Assembly: GCF_019469205.1 (NCBI RefSeq) | Contig: NZ_CP048265.1 | Location: forward strand, 620,001 to 684,000 | Source: Gilliamella sp. ESL0405 | Lineage (GTDB): Bacteria; Pseudomonadota; Gammaproteobacteria; Enterobacterales; Orbaceae | Direction of reading: 5' to 3' | Length of the DNA stretch: 64,000 bases | Shown: piece after piece, positions 20,342 to 29,787 of the stretch | How the letters are laid out: each line of letters starts with the position of its first letter | How positions within the stretch are numbered: the stretch's first letter is position 1 | The notes under the pieces: model-generated | Databases searched by the model: none | What the model was told of the DNA's origin: nothing | What the model saw: the letters and a program-made list of their open reading frames with translations, nothing else | Made by a program: the position numbers and the translations under genes

Positions 20342-21481
20342 CTATCGATTCTGTGCTAATTGTATAAGTGCTTGCTGCGCCAATTGGGATAAATAGTTGG
20401 CTGCGGGCATTATCATGTCTTGATTTATTTGGAATTTTGGATGATGAAGCGAATAAGAACTTTGTGAACCAAGATTGATAAATGCACCCGGCAAATGATG
20501 TAAATAGTGGGCAAAATCTTCACCGCCAAGTTGTGGTTTAAAATCAATAATATCATAACCAACTTGTTTGGCAACTTTTTGAGCAAATTCAACCCATTCG
20601 GCCACATTGATAATGGAAGGCGGGCCGTCAAACCACCTTAATTCGGCTTTACCGCCCATGGCAATGGCGATATTTTCAATAATAGTCGCCAACTGTTGTT
20701 TTACTTTGGCACGAATTTCAGGGGTTAATGTTCTGACAGTACCTTCCATTTCAACTTTTTCAGGTATGACATTCCAAGTATTTCCGCCTTGAAATTTGGT
20801 AATGCTGACAATGACCGCATCTAATCCACTGACCGTACGGCTGGAAATAGTCTGTATTGCACTAATAATTTGTGCGCCAATGACAATCGGGTCAACGCCC
20901 GATTCAGGCCTTGCCGCATGCGCACCGACGCCGGTTACGGTGATTTCGATTCGATCAACATTAGCGGAAAATGCGCCGGCTCGTGATGCCATTTGATTAA
21001 TCGTTAAGTTGGGATTATTGTGCAGACCTAAGATAGCATCCACCCCATTTAGGGCGCCAATGTCGATAAATTGCAAGGCGCCGGTGAAGTTCTCTTCTGC
21101 CGGTTGAAACAGTAAGCGAACAGTGCCTTTTAAGTGTTTTTCTTGCTGTTTTAATAAATAAGCTGCGCCCATTAAAATGGTGGCATGCACATCGTGTCCA
21201 CAGGCATGCATGACATCGGGTGTTTTAGAGCGGTAGGCGCAATTGGTTTGCTCATTAATCGGTAACGCATCAATATCTGCCCGCAGTGCAAGCACCGGCG
21301 AGCCGGTGCCAATTTCGGCAATAACGCCGGTTTTAGCGCCTAATTCTAAGATGCGGATGTGTGCTTTTTCCAAATAAGCGCGTAGTGTTTTTGTTGTTTC
21401 AAACTCTTGATTGGATAATTCAGGATGTTGATGCAACGTGGTAAAAAGCTCTCTAAGCGTATCTGCAAGTGACGAATTCAT
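20342..21481 (-). CDS. M20-family metallo-amidohydrolase
   Basis: A 379-residue M20D amidohydrolase (hippuricase, N-acyl-amino-acid deacylase or N-acetyl-diaminopimelate deacetylase group). Family motifs are LHQHPELSNQEF, metal-binding HACGHDVHATILMGAA (about residue 92), the catalytic-Glu AEENFTGA (about 128) and the C-terminal GGEDFAHYL. No signal peptide is seen, so it is cytoplasmic. It starts an M20-metN-metI unit with 10 bp to metN. The context suggests release of methionine or another amino acid from N-acyl or peptide-like conjugates taken up by the Met system; that role is inference. Confidence 0.85.
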   Translation of the reverse strand: MNSSLADTLRELFTTLHQHPELSNQEFETTKTLRAYLEKAHIRILELGAKTGVIAEIGTGSPVLALRADIDALPINEQTNCAYRSKTPDVMHACGHDVHATILMGAAYLLKQQEKHLKGTVRLLFQPAEENFTGALQFIDIGALNGVDAILGLHNNPNLTINQMASRAGAFSANVDRIEITVTGVGAHAARPESGVDPIVIGAQIISAIQTISSRTVSGLDAVIVSITKFQGGNTWNVIPEKVEMEGTVRTLTPEIRAKVKQQLATIIENIAIAMGGKAELRWFDGPPSIINVAEWVEFAQKVAKQVGYDIIDFKPQLGGEDFAHYLHHLPGAFINLGSQSSYSLHHPKFQINQDMIMPAANYLSQLAQQALIQLAQNR

Positions 21482-21664
21482 GTTATACCCAACGCTAATT
21501 AATTATTGATAGTTTTTACAGTAACATAGCTTAATTTGTCACCCTAATAATCGTTTTTTATATCTTATTCCTAAAAGTTATAAGTTAGAAGAACATGGAA
21601 TAACTGAATAGTTTTTTCTATGTTAGAGTGTGTTTATGTTTTTAGACTGTTGAGGGTTGTTCAA

Positions 21665-22513
21665 ATGAAAGCGGGATTTATCAAACAAACATTTATTAAG
21701 CGTGCAGCCGTGGTCGCTTTATTTAGTACAATATTTTTAATCAGTGCATGTGATAACTCATCGGGAAAAGCCGATAATCAAACGAAAAAAGAGATCAGTA
21801 TGGGCGTCTCACCCGGTCCTTATAATGACCTTTTTAAAGATGCCGTCAAACCGATCCTTGAATCTGAAGGATATAAAGTAAAATTGGTTAACTTTCCGCA
21901 TTTGTTAGAGTCAGATGTTGCCTTAAGTGAAGGAAGTATCGATCTAACTGTGGCACAACACACCGCCTATATGAATGTGTTTAATGCACAGCGTAAAGCG
22001 AATTTAAAACCTGTTGTGCATGTTCCTTCTGTGCCGGCGGCGATATTCTCTAATAAATATACTTCGTTAAATCAGGTTTTTGCCGGCGCTAAAGTGGCTA
22101 TACCACAAGATGCATCAAATGCCGCCCGCTCTTATAATTTGCTTGAAAAAGCCGGTTGGATAAAGTTGAAACCGAACAGTAATCCGATTATTGTCAGTAA
22201 AAATGATGTGGCGGAAAATATTGCCGGTATTGAAATTATTGAAATGGATTCGGCGAATATTCCTAGGGTGCTTAATGAAATCGATTTTGCGGTTATACCC
22301 GGCAGTATTGTCTATTCAGCCAATATTGATTCAAAAACCGCATTATTATCAGAAACCATTATTCCGGATTTAGAAATCATGGTTGTGGTAAATGGCGGTA
22401 ATGAAAATAGCCAGTGGGCTCAAGATGTGAAGCGTATTTATCAATCGCAACAATTTAAAGATTATATGAAAACCCATAATCAAAACGGTTATTGGGTAAT
22501 GCCACAAGAATAG
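21665..22513 (+). CDS. metQ: Methionine-binding lipoprotein
   Basis: Substrate-binding lipoprotein of the NlpA/MetQ family, 282 aa from the chosen ATG at 21665, which has GAGGG 8-10 nt upstream. A lipoprotein signal ends in the lipobox LISAC, with the lipidated Cys near residue 29, followed by the family core MGVSPGPYNDLFKDAVKP. It delivers methionine to MetNI. Unusually it is divergent from the metN-metI unit, 183 bp away across a shared promoter region, instead of downstream of metI. No clear MetJ operator (AGACGTCT repeats) was found in the gap. Confidence 0.92.
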   Translation: MKAGFIKQTFIKRAAVVALFSTIFLISACDNSSGKADNQTKKEISMGVSPGPYNDLFKDAVKPILESEGYKVKLVNFPHLLESDVALSEGSIDLTVAQHTAYMNVFNAQRKANLKPVVHVPSVPAAIFSNKYTSLNQVFAGAKVAIPQDASNAARSYNLLEKAGWIKLKPNSNPIIVSKNDVAENIAGIEIIEMDSANIPRVLNEIDFAVIPGSIVYSANIDSKTALLSETIIPDLEIMVVVNGGNENSQWAQDVKRIYQSQQFKDYMKTHNQNGYWVMPQE

Positions 22514-22544
22514 TCAAGTTAAAGCCCGTTGCATTACGGGCGTT

Positions 22545-22877
22545 TTAATATCTTGGCATCAGCTTATCAACGGTTAACGCCCACGCATCGATCCCACCAC
22601 TTAGATTGTAAAGGTGTTGAGTTTCAAAACCATTCTCAGCTAAATAGTTGGCAACATTCAGGCTTCTTACACCATGATGACAATAGATCACAATATCAAT
22701 TTCATCGGGGATTTGATCAAGATAAAGTGGAATTAAATTCATCGGAATATGAGTTGCCCCCGCAATTGCGCAGATCGCAACTTCGTTAGGCTCGCGTACA
22801 TCAAGTAAAAATAACGGAGTTTTCTGATTTAGTTTTTCAGAAAGCTCGGTAGCTGTTAGTGTGTTTATATTATTCAT
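22545..22877 (-). CDS. Rhodanese-domain sulfurtransferase
   Basis: A single-domain rhodanese of 110 aa starting at the ATG at 22877; the frame continues upstream into the repeat region but the conserved domain starts at INTLTATEL. The catalytic loop YCHHGVRS (Cys near residue 70, then R and S) and the LLDVREPNEV motif are intact, so thiosulfate or persulfide sulfur transfer in the cytoplasm is likely. It is most like GlpE/PspE-type or YgaP-type small rhodaneses without the signal peptide of PspE. It is convergent with metQ (32 bp gap). Its leader lies within the first unit of the tandem repeat array. Confidence 0.85.
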   Translation of the reverse strand: MNNINTLTATELSEKLNQKTPLFLLDVREPNEVAICAIAGATHIPMNLIPLYLDQIPDEIDIVIYCHHGVRSLNVANYLAENGFETQHLYNLSGGIDAWALTVDKLMPRY

Positions 22878-22894
22878 TATGTCAAACTCATTAT

Positions 22895-23870
22895 AATTCT
22901 TGTCAAGAAGTTTCAGAAAATACCTATGTTTAAGTATAAAACACAATAGCTTCTGTTACTGCACCAATAATACTATCTTTCTATTTTAATTCAGCTAAAA
23001 GCCCTGTCTGTGTTTGTCTTAATTATTGGGTTAAATTCATTTTAATTCTTGTCAAGAACTTTCAGAAAATACCCATGTTTAAGTAAAAACACAATAGCTT
23101 TTGTGACTGCACCAATAATACTATCTTTTTATTTTAATTCAGCTAAAAGCCCTGTCGGTGTTGGGCTTTTGTCTTAATTATTGGGTTAAATTCCTTTTAA
23201 TTCTTGTCAAGAAGTTTCAGAAAATACCCATGTTTAAGTAAAAAAAGTAATAACGCTTATGTTACTGTACCAATAATACTTATCTTTCTATTTTAATTTA
23301 GCTAAAAGCCCTGTCGGTGTTGGGCTTTTGTCTTAATTATTGGGTTAAATTCCTTTTAATTCTTGTCAAGAAGTTTCAGAAAATACCCATGTTTAAGTAA
23401 AAACACAATAGCTTTTATTACTGTACCAATAATACTTATCTTTCTATTTTAATTCAGTTAAAAGCCCTGTCGGTGTTGGGCTTTGCCTTAATTATTGGGG
23501 TAAATCCATTATAATTCTTGTCAAGAAGTTTCAGAAAACACCCATGTTTAAGTAAAAACACAATAGCTTTTGTGACTGCACCAATAATACTATCTTTCTA
23601 TTTTAATTCAGCTAAAAGCCCTGTCAGTGTTAGGCTTTTGTCTAAATTATTGGGTTAAATTCAATTTAATTCTTGTCAAGAACTTTCAGAAAATACCTGT
23701 GTTTAAGTAAAAATACAATAGCTTCTGTTATTGCATCAGTAATACTTATCTTTCTATTTTAATTCAGTTAAAAGCCCTGTCGGTGTTGGGCTTTGCCTTA
23801 ATTATTGGGGTAAATCCATTATAATTCTTGTCAAGAAGTTTCAGAAAATACCTATGTTTTAGTATAAAAC
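22895..23870. repeat. Tandem array: six ~155-bp units plus a partial seventh
   Basis: Units begin at 22895, 23044, 23199, 23358, 23513, 23668 and 23823 (partial), spacing 149, 155, 159, 155, 155 and 155 bp. Each starts with the ~44-bp core (TTGTCAAGAAGTTTCAGAAA then ATACC, ATGTTTAAGTA). An AT-rich linker follows, then a terminator-like stem AAAAGCCC/GGGCTTTT, and an ATTATTGG segment that can pair with an upstream CCAATAAT. Units 4 and 6 share tail variants (GCCTTAATTATTGGGG), suggesting duplication of a dimer. No open reading frame is conserved. It fills the gap between pepN and the rhodanese gene. The regular period without variable spacers excludes a CRISPR. Confidence 0.95.
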
Positions 23871-23890
23871 CCTGGTTTTACACGCCATGA

Positions 23891-23922
23891 TCTCATCATG
23901 CTAAATCATTAACATGATGAGA
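23891..23922. terminator. Hairpin downstream of pepN
   Basis: A perfect 10-bp inverted repeat TCTCATCATG/CATGATGAGA with a 12-nt loop lies 10 bp beyond the pepN stop. A second small stem AAAACC/GGTTTT follows at 23866-23879. Together they probably end pepN transcription. Confidence 0.55.
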
Positions 23923-23931
23923 TAGGGGGGA

Positions 23932-26568
23932 TTATGCCGCTAGCGCTTTGCTGATTTTCTCAAATAAATCTTTTGATAGATTGTCCAGTTTTAGCAATGA
24001 TTCCAGTGCTTTGCGCATTTGTTGTTGGCGTTGTTGGTCATAACGTTTCAATCTGATTAATGGATCGATTAGTCTTGCTGCAACTTGTGGATTTTTTTGA
24101 TTTAGTTCTGTCAAAATTTCAACTAAAAATTGATAACCACTACCGTCAGTCGCATGGAATGCAACCGGATTATTATTCACAAAAGCACCGATGAGTGAAC
24201 GAATCCGGTTTGGATTGCTGAGCGTGAACGAGCGATGGGTAAGCAGTTTTTTAACCGTTGACAGGACATGTTTGTCCGGACTGGTTGCGTTTAACGATAA
24301 CCATTTATCCATAACCAAACCATCTTGGTGCCATTTATTGTCAAAATCGGCTAAAAGTTCTTGCCGGCAATCAAGCTGCGCTTTGACCGCAGTCGATAGT
24401 GCGGCAATTGAATCGGTCATATTATTAGCCTGATAATATTGTTGGCTAACTAACTGATTGACTTGTGCGCGCTCATTTGAATAAGCGAGTAGCATCAAAC
24501 AGGCATTTTTTAAAGATCGTTTAGCGATATCGTTATGCTCTATTCGATAATTGTCGAGTTTATTATGGCGGTAAACGGCTGTTAATTCGTCATATAACGC
24601 ATTGCCAAAACGAGTCAATAAAAACTGGCGGACTTGGTAAATGGCAATTGGGTCAACGATGTTAAACAGATTTGCCAATTCGTTTTCTGAAGGTAGTGTA
24701 ATGATTTGAGCAATTAACGCCGGATCGGTTGATTCAGACAAGAGCGTCGCTCTGAAAGCATCAACGACAGCATCCGGTAGGGTTAGCGCTCTATTTTGTT
24801 GGTAATTTTCAACATTGGTTTGTACATATTTATTTAACAATATTTGTGCTGCATCATAACGACTAAATGCATTGGTAGCATGTTGCATCAAGAAAATTAA
24901 GTCATTATCTTGATAATCATAGTGCATTTTAACCGGTGCGGAAAAATCTCGGAGTAGTGAAATAATCGGTTTTTGCTCGATATTATCAAAAACAAACTGT
25001 TGTTTGGCTTCGGTTAAATTTAATACATGATTAATCGCTTGCTGATTATGTGTCAGGGCAATTGTTTCGCCATTATGTTGATACAACTCGATATCAACCG
25101 GAATATGCAGCGGGCTTTTTTGTGCTTGATCTTGCGTCGCTGGGGTTGTTTGCTCAATGGTTAAGGTGTACTGTTTGGCGTTTGCATCATAACTATCGGT
25201 TATGGTTAATTGCGGTGTGCCCGATTGGCTGTACCATAATTTAAATTGCGTTAAGTCAATACCCGAAGCATCTTGCATTGCGGCGACAAAATCGTCACAA
25301 GTCGCTGCGCTGCCGTCATGACGCTTGAAATAGAGTTTCATTCCGGCTTGAAATTTCTCTTCACCTAATAGGGTGTGCATCATGCGAATAACTTCAGCCC
25401 CTTTTTCATAGACGGTGACGGTGTAGAAATTGTTCATTTCAATCACTTGATCCGGACGAATAGGGTGCGACATTGGGCTGGCATCTTCGGCAAATTGTAC
25501 TGTACGCAGTAGTTTGACATCGGCAATACGCTTAACCGCTCTTGATCCTTGATCGGCAGTAAACTCTTGATCTCTAAATACGGTTAAGCCTTCTTTTAAA
25601 CTTAGTTGGAACCAATCCCGACAAGTGACCCGATTGCCTGTCCAGTTATGAAAATATTCATGACCAATGACCGATTCAATGCCGATATAATCATCGTCAG
25701 TGGCGGTTTGTGGTTTGGCCAATACATATTTAGAATTGAAGATATTGAGTCCTTTGTTTTCCATTGCGCCCATGTTGAAAAAATCAACCGCCACAATCAT
25801 GAAAATATCTAAATCGTATTCTAAGTCAAATCGGGTTTCATCCCAGCGCATGGCATTTTTTAAACTGGTCATTGCCCAGTGCGAACGGTCTAAATTACCT
25901 TTATCAACGTAAATTTCAAGCTCGACTTTACGATTTGATCGAGTGATAAACTCATCTTTTAAAATATCAAAATCTCCGGCAACTAAGGCAAATAAGTAAG
26001 CTGGTTTTGGAAACGGATCTTGCCATTGTACCCAATGACGTCCGTCAGCAAGTTCACCTTGAGCAATGCGATTACCATTGGAAAGCAGATAAGGATACTG
26101 TTGTTTATTGGCTGTGATTCGAGTTGAAAAACGGGCTAAGACATCTGGTCGGTCCAGATAATAAGTGATGTGGCGAAAGCCTTCGGCTTCACACTGTGTA
26201 CATAGCGCTTCGCCGGAAACATATAATCCTTCCAGTGCGGTATTATCAATCGGTTTAATTTCATTAACAATTGTTAAGGTAAATTCATCTGAAGGAACAT
26301 GATGAATAATGATGCCACTATCGGTGATTTGATAATCTGTCCAAGGTTGTTCATCAATATTTATAGAGACTAATTTTAAATCTTCGCCATCTAACACCAA
26401 ATCTTTTGCTTGTGCATTTTTTTGGATAACCCGGCTACGAGCGGTTACAGTTGTAATGTCGGCTGACAGATTAAAATCAAGATCGATGTCAGTAATGGTA
26501 AAATCCGGCGCCTTATAATCCAGACGATATTTTGCCGTTGGTTGGGTATGGGGTTTGTTTGTACTCAT
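23932..26568 (-). CDS. pepN: Aminopeptidase N
   Basis: M1 zinc aminopeptidase, the main broad-specificity cytosolic aminopeptidase of enteric-type bacteria. GAMENKGLN (about residue 265) binds the peptide N-terminus, and HEYFHNWTGNRVT (about 300), with a Glu ~19 residues on, holds zinc. The length of 878 aa matches E. coli (870). It is divergent from pncB, as in E. coli, and forms one end of the conserved pepN-pncB-asnS-porin block. Confidence 0.97.
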   Translation of the reverse strand: MSTNKPHTQPTAKYRLDYKAPDFTITDIDLDFNLSADITTVTARSRVIQKNAQAKDLVLDGEDLKLVSINIDEQPWTDYQITDSGIIIHHVPSDEFTLTIVNEIKPIDNTALEGLYVSGEALCTQCEAEGFRHITYYLDRPDVLARFSTRITANKQQYPYLLSNGNRIAQGELADGRHWVQWQDPFPKPAYLFALVAGDFDILKDEFITRSNRKVELEIYVDKGNLDRSHWAMTSLKNAMRWDETRFDLEYDLDIFMIVAVDFFNMGAMENKGLNIFNSKYVLAKPQTATDDDYIGIESVIGHEYFHNWTGNRVTCRDWFQLSLKEGLTVFRDQEFTADQGSRAVKRIADVKLLRTVQFAEDASPMSHPIRPDQVIEMNNFYTVTVYEKGAEVIRMMHTLLGEEKFQAGMKLYFKRHDGSAATCDDFVAAMQDASGIDLTQFKLWYSQSGTPQLTITDSYDANAKQYTLTIEQTTPATQDQAQKSPLHIPVDIELYQHNGETIALTHNQQAINHVLNLTEAKQQFVFDNIEQKPIISLLRDFSAPVKMHYDYQDNDLIFLMQHATNAFSRYDAAQILLNKYVQTNVENYQQNRALTLPDAVVDAFRATLLSESTDPALIAQIITLPSENELANLFNIVDPIAIYQVRQFLLTRFGNALYDELTAVYRHNKLDNYRIEHNDIAKRSLKNACLMLLAYSNERAQVNQLVSQQYYQANNMTDSIAALSTAVKAQLDCRQELLADFDNKWHQDGLVMDKWLSLNATSPDKHVLSTVKKLLTHRSFTLSNPNRIRSLIGAFVNNNPVAFHATDGSGYQFLVEILTELNQKNPQVAARLIDPLIRLKRYDQQRQQQMRKALESLLKLDNLSKDLFEKISKALAA

Positions 26569-26677
26569 TATTATTAACCTTATTAATCAAACACAATTAA
26601 TCTTCAATTTAGTTTACTAGTATAGCCTAATAAAAATAATCTTATTAGATAATTGATCTATCTCTTCACTATTATTC

Positions 26678-26686
26678 TGCTATAAT
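26678..26686 (+). promoter_or_regulatory. Extended -10 promoter of pncB
   Basis: TGC followed by the perfect TATAAT forms an extended -10 element 38 bp before the pncB start. No good -35 at 16-18 bp is seen, as is allowed for extended -10 promoters. Confidence 0.5.
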
Positions 26687-26723
26687 CTTTGCAATTTTAT
26701 AAATGTACTGATAATAGATTCAC

Positions 26724-27917
26724 ATGTTACCAGCTATAATTACATCAATACTTGATACTGATGCTTATAAATTGCATATGCAACAAGCTGTTTTTCATCA
26801 CTATCCGAATGCGACTGTGGTTGCTGAATTTCGATGCCGTAGTGATGATTTATTAGGCCACTATGCAGATCAAATAAAGCATCAAGTTAAATTAATGGAA
26901 TCATTAACTCTCACTGATGATGAGTTTAACTATTTGTCCAACATCTCTTTTTTTCAAGCTGACTATTTGAATTGGTTAAAAAATTGGCGATTTAATAGCG
27001 ATTTATTAACTATTCGCAATGAAAATGGCCGGTTAGTTATCCGAATTGAAGGCAAATGGTTAGATGTGATCTTATGGGAAGTGCCACTGCTGGCGGTTAT
27101 CAGCGAAATTGTCCATCATGATCGTTCGCCTCATATCGGCGTAGCTGAGGCAATAGATCGATTGAAAGACAAACTGGAAATATTTAACCAGCAAACGGCA
27201 AATATTGATATGTCCGGGTTTAATTTAATGGACTTTGGTACACGTCGTCGCTATTCATTTGCCGTGCAAGAAGCCGTTATCGGTTATTTAAAAGACCATT
27301 TTGATAATTTTCATAGTACCAGTAATTATTTATTGGCTTATCGTTTAGGGCTGACGCCGGTGGGTACGCAAGCGCATGAATGGTTTCAAGCGCATCAGCG
27401 TTTAAGTCCGTCTTTACCAGATTGTCAAAAAACTGCGCTACAGGTGTGGCTAGATGAGTATCCTAATGATTTAGGGGTGGCTTTAACCGATTGTATTACC
27501 ATGGATGCGTTTTTGCGGGATTTTGATTGGCATTTTGCCTCTCGCTATCAAGGACTGCGCCATGATTCGGGTGATCCGATTCAATGGGGTGAAAAGGCGA
27601 TCAGCCATTACCAGCAGCTGGGTATCGATCCTAAAAGTAAGTTATTAGTCTTTTCTGACAGCCTCAATTTTGATAAAGCGCTGAAAATTTACCAGCATTT
27701 TAATCAGCGAGTAAAATTGGCCTTTGGCATCGGCGGTCATCTGGCATGTGATATTCCCTCGACAGTGGTAAATACGAAAGCCTTAAATATTGTTATAAAA
27801 TTGACTGAGTGTAATCGTCAGTCAGTCGCTAAATTATCGGACAGTCCCGGTAAAACCATATCGCAAGACCAAGCTTTTATCGATGAATTAAAGCGTACTT
27901 TTAGGGTTAAGCATTGA
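26724..27917 (+). CDS. pncB: Nicotinate phosphoribosyltransferase
   Basis: Converts nicotinate and PRPP to nicotinate mononucleotide in the Preiss-Handler NAD salvage pathway. The N-terminal [12 protein letters not shown], central [17 protein letters not shown] (containing the autophosphorylated-His region downstream) and [15 protein letters not shown] phosphate-binding motifs match the family; 397 aa is typical. It is divergent from pepN and followed by asnS. Together with the NadR-like gene at 38 kb it is the window's evidence for NAD synthesis by salvage. Confidence 0.96.
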   Translation: MLPAIITSILDTDAYKLHMQQAVFHHYPNATVVAEFRCRSDDLLGHYADQIKHQVKLMESLTLTDDEFNYLSNISFFQADYLNWLKNWRFNSDLLTIRNENGRLVIRIEGKWLDVILWEVPLLAVISEIVHHDRSPHIGVAEAIDRLKDKLEIFNQQTANIDMSGFNLMDFGTRRRYSFAVQEAVIGYLKDHFDNFHSTSNYLLAYRLGLTPVGTQAHEWFQAHQRLSPSLPDCQKTALQVWLDEYPNDLGVALTDCITMDAFLRDFDWHFASRYQGLRHDSGDPIQWGEKAISHYQQLGIDPKSKLLVFSDSLNFDKALKIYQHFNQRVKLAFGIGGHLACDIPSTVVNTKALNIVIKLTECNRQSVAKLSDSPGKTISQDQAFIDELKRTFRVKH

Positions 27918-27941
27918 CAATTAACGTTATGTTAATGTCAA
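27914..27941. terminator. Hairpin overlapping the pncB stop
   Basis: TTGACAATTAAC pairs with GTTAATGTCAA (one bulged A, loop of 5). The stem includes the pncB stop codon. On the plus strand it is followed by A residues, not T, so termination is uncertain. Confidence 0.35.
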
Positions 27942-28079
27942 AAAAATCAGTAATTACGTTTTTTGCATATCAACTTATTTGGGTGCTTACTTAATCAAGT
28001 TGCGAAACATCATTTAGCAAAAACACGATTACTTAAATTATGATGAATAGATAAATTAATATAGAGATGGATAATTAAA

Positions 28080-29483
28080 ATGAATTCAGTTGCACCTATT
28101 GTTGACGTGCTTCAAGGCAAAATTGCTGTTGGGAGCACTATTTCTGTACAAGGTTGGGTAAGAACCCGACGTGATTCTAAAGCCGGCATTTCATTTTTAG
28201 CTGTTTATGACGGGTCATGCTTTGATTCTATCCAAGCTGTTATTGAAAAAGATCTGGCAAATTATGAACAAGATATTTTACGCCTAACTGCTGGCTGTTC
28301 AGTCAAAGTCACCGGTAAAGTGGTTGAATCACCGGGGCAAGGTCAAAAATATGAACTGCAAGCTACGCAAGTTGAAGTTTATGGTTTTGTTGACGATCCG
28401 GAAACTTACCCAATGGCGGCAAAACGTCACTCCATTGAGTATTTACGTGAAGTTGCCCATTTACGAGCCAGAACAAATATTGTTGGTGCGATTACTCGTG
28501 TACGTCATACTTTAGCGCAAGCTATCCACCAGTTCTTTGATGAGCGAGGCTTTTTTTGGCTTTCAACTCCGATTATTACCGCATCGGATACCGAGGGGGC
28601 TGGCGAAATGTTTCGTGTGTCCACGCTCGATATGTTAAATCTGCCAAAAACGGATAGCGGTAAAGTTGATTTTGATAAAGACTTTTTTGGTAAAGAAGCA
28701 TTTTTAACCGTATCGGGGCAATTAAATGCTGAAACTTATGCTTGTGCATTGTCAAAAGTGTATACCTTTGGTCCAACTTTTAGAGCTGAAAACTCCAACA
28801 CAACCCGCCATTTAGCTGAGTTTTGGATGATGGAGCCGGAAGTCGCCTTTGCTGATCTTGATGATAACGCTAAACTTGCTGAAGATATGCTTAAGTATGT
28901 ATTTAAAGCGGTGCTTGAAAAACGCGCTGATGACATGCAGTTTTTTGCTCAGCATATCGATAAAGAGGCAATTAATCGTCTTGAAAGCTTTATTAATGCC
29001 GATTTTGCTCAAGTTGATTACACTGATGCAATTACCATTTTACAAAACTGTGGGGCGAAATTTGAAAACCCGGTGAGTTGGGGTATCGATTTAGCGTCGG
29101 AGCATGAGCGTTATTTAGCTGAACAGCATTTTAAAGCGCCGGTAGTGGTAAAAAACTATCCGAAAGATATCAAAGCGTTTTATATGCGCATGAATGATGA
29201 CGGCAAAACGGTGGCCGCAATGGATGTGTTAGCGCCCGGTATCGGTGAAATCATTGGCGGTTCACAACGTGAAGAGCGTTTAGACATGTTAGATAAACGT
29301 ATGGATGAAATGGGGCTGAAAAAAGAAGATTATTGGTGGTATCGTGACTTGCGTCGTTATGGCACTGTACCTCATTCTGGTTTTGGTCTTGGTTTTGAGC
29401 GACTGATTGTTTATGTAACCGGGGTACAAAATGTAAGGGATGTGATCCCATTCCCGAGAACACCACGTAATGCGCATTTTTAA
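28080..29483 (+). CDS. asnS: Asparaginyl-tRNA synthetase
   Basis: Class IIb aminoacyl-tRNA synthetase that charges tRNA-Asn. An OB-fold anticodon-binding domain (residues ~15-110, [20 protein letters not shown]) is followed by the class II core, with motif 2 [19 protein letters not shown] and motif 3 [15 protein letters not shown] near the C-terminus. The 467-aa length is standard. It lies between pncB and a porin, the same order as E. coli pncB-asnS-ompF. Confidence 0.97.
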   Translation: MNSVAPIVDVLQGKIAVGSTISVQGWVRTRRDSKAGISFLAVYDGSCFDSIQAVIEKDLANYEQDILRLTAGCSVKVTGKVVESPGQGQKYELQATQVEVYGFVDDPETYPMAAKRHSIEYLREVAHLRARTNIVGAITRVRHTLAQAIHQFFDERGFFWLSTPIITASDTEGAGEMFRVSTLDMLNLPKTDSGKVDFDKDFFGKEAFLTVSGQLNAETYACALSKVYTFGPTFRAENSNTTRHLAEFWMMEPEVAFADLDDNAKLAEDMLKYVFKAVLEKRADDMQFFAQHIDKEAINRLESFINADFAQVDYTDAITILQNCGAKFENPVSWGIDLASEHERYLAEQHFKAPVVVKNYPKDIKAFYMRMNDDGKTVAAMDVLAPGIGEIIGGSQREERLDMLDKRMDEMGLKKEDYWWYRDLRRYGTVPHSGFGLGFERLIVYVTGVQNVRDVIPFPRTPRNAHF

Positions 29484-29490
29484 CGTAAAA

Positions 29491-29519
29491 ATAAACCGGC
29501 AAAATTGCCGGTTTATTTA
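29491..29519. terminator. Rho-independent terminator after asnS
   Basis: ATAAACCGGCAA/TTGCCGGTTTAT is a strong stem with a very short loop, starting 8 bp after the asnS stop and ending in TTTATTT. Confidence 0.85.
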
Positions 29520-29684
29520 ATCTAACTTATTGTAGTGTAATTTGATTTTTGTAAAATTTGTAAAAATAGTTGAAAAAGTAATCAAACGGTCGATATTTTA
29601 GACTTAGACACTGCATTTAACGAAAAGTTCACTTGATTTTAAAAAAAATTTATACATAATTTACAGTACTTGAATAAAGTACAT

Positions 29685-29711
29685 AAAAATAATAATCGAA
29701 TTATTATTTTT
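29685..29711. other. Perfect 12-bp AT palindrome upstream of the first porin
   Basis: AAAAATAATAAT and ATTATTATTTTT are exact complements separated by CGA. The site lies ~80-100 bp before the porin start, where regulators or promoter elements are expected. The rest of the 29520-29787 gap is AT-rich leader DNA with no open gene. Confidence 0.4.
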
Positions 29712-29758
29712 GGATGAATTATTGTAATGAAATTGACACTAAACTTATGGGACGTGTC

Positions 29759-29787
29759 TTTTTAGAAAATAACCATGAGGGTAAGAA
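29759..29787 (+). promoter_or_regulatory. ompF-like 5' leader and ribosome binding site
   Basis: The leader reads AAATAACCATGAGGGTAAG directly before the ATG. From memory this is nearly the E. coli ompF leader (ACCATGAGGGTAATAAATA), the stretch bound by the sRNAs MicF and MicC. GAGGGTAA is the ribosome binding site. A GTGTC a few bases upstream is also shared. Conservation over such a distance suggests post-transcriptional control by an sRNA, which is inferred. Confidence 0.55.

Noticed and set aside
21482-21664. MetJ operator or SAM riboswitch before metQ
   Set aside because: Only isolated AGAC/TAGACT fragments are present; no tandem AGACGTCT boxes and no SAM-aptamer signature.
22529-22789. 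Open frame on the plus strand opposite the rhodanese gene
   Set aside because: It is antisense to a gene with intact catalytic motifs and its translation, rich in His/Gln/Ser, resembles no protein family.
22899-22942. The ~44-bp motif as a simple sigma-70 promoter
   Set aside because: TTGACA on the minus strand is perfect, but in the rhodanese and ibaG copies the nearest TATAAT is only 5 and 9 bp away, and no common -10 appears at 16-18 bp; kept as an open question.
22895-23870. Possible CRISPR array
   Set aside because: The repeat unit is ~155 bp with the whole unit conserved; there are no short repeats separated by unique spacers and no cas genes nearby.
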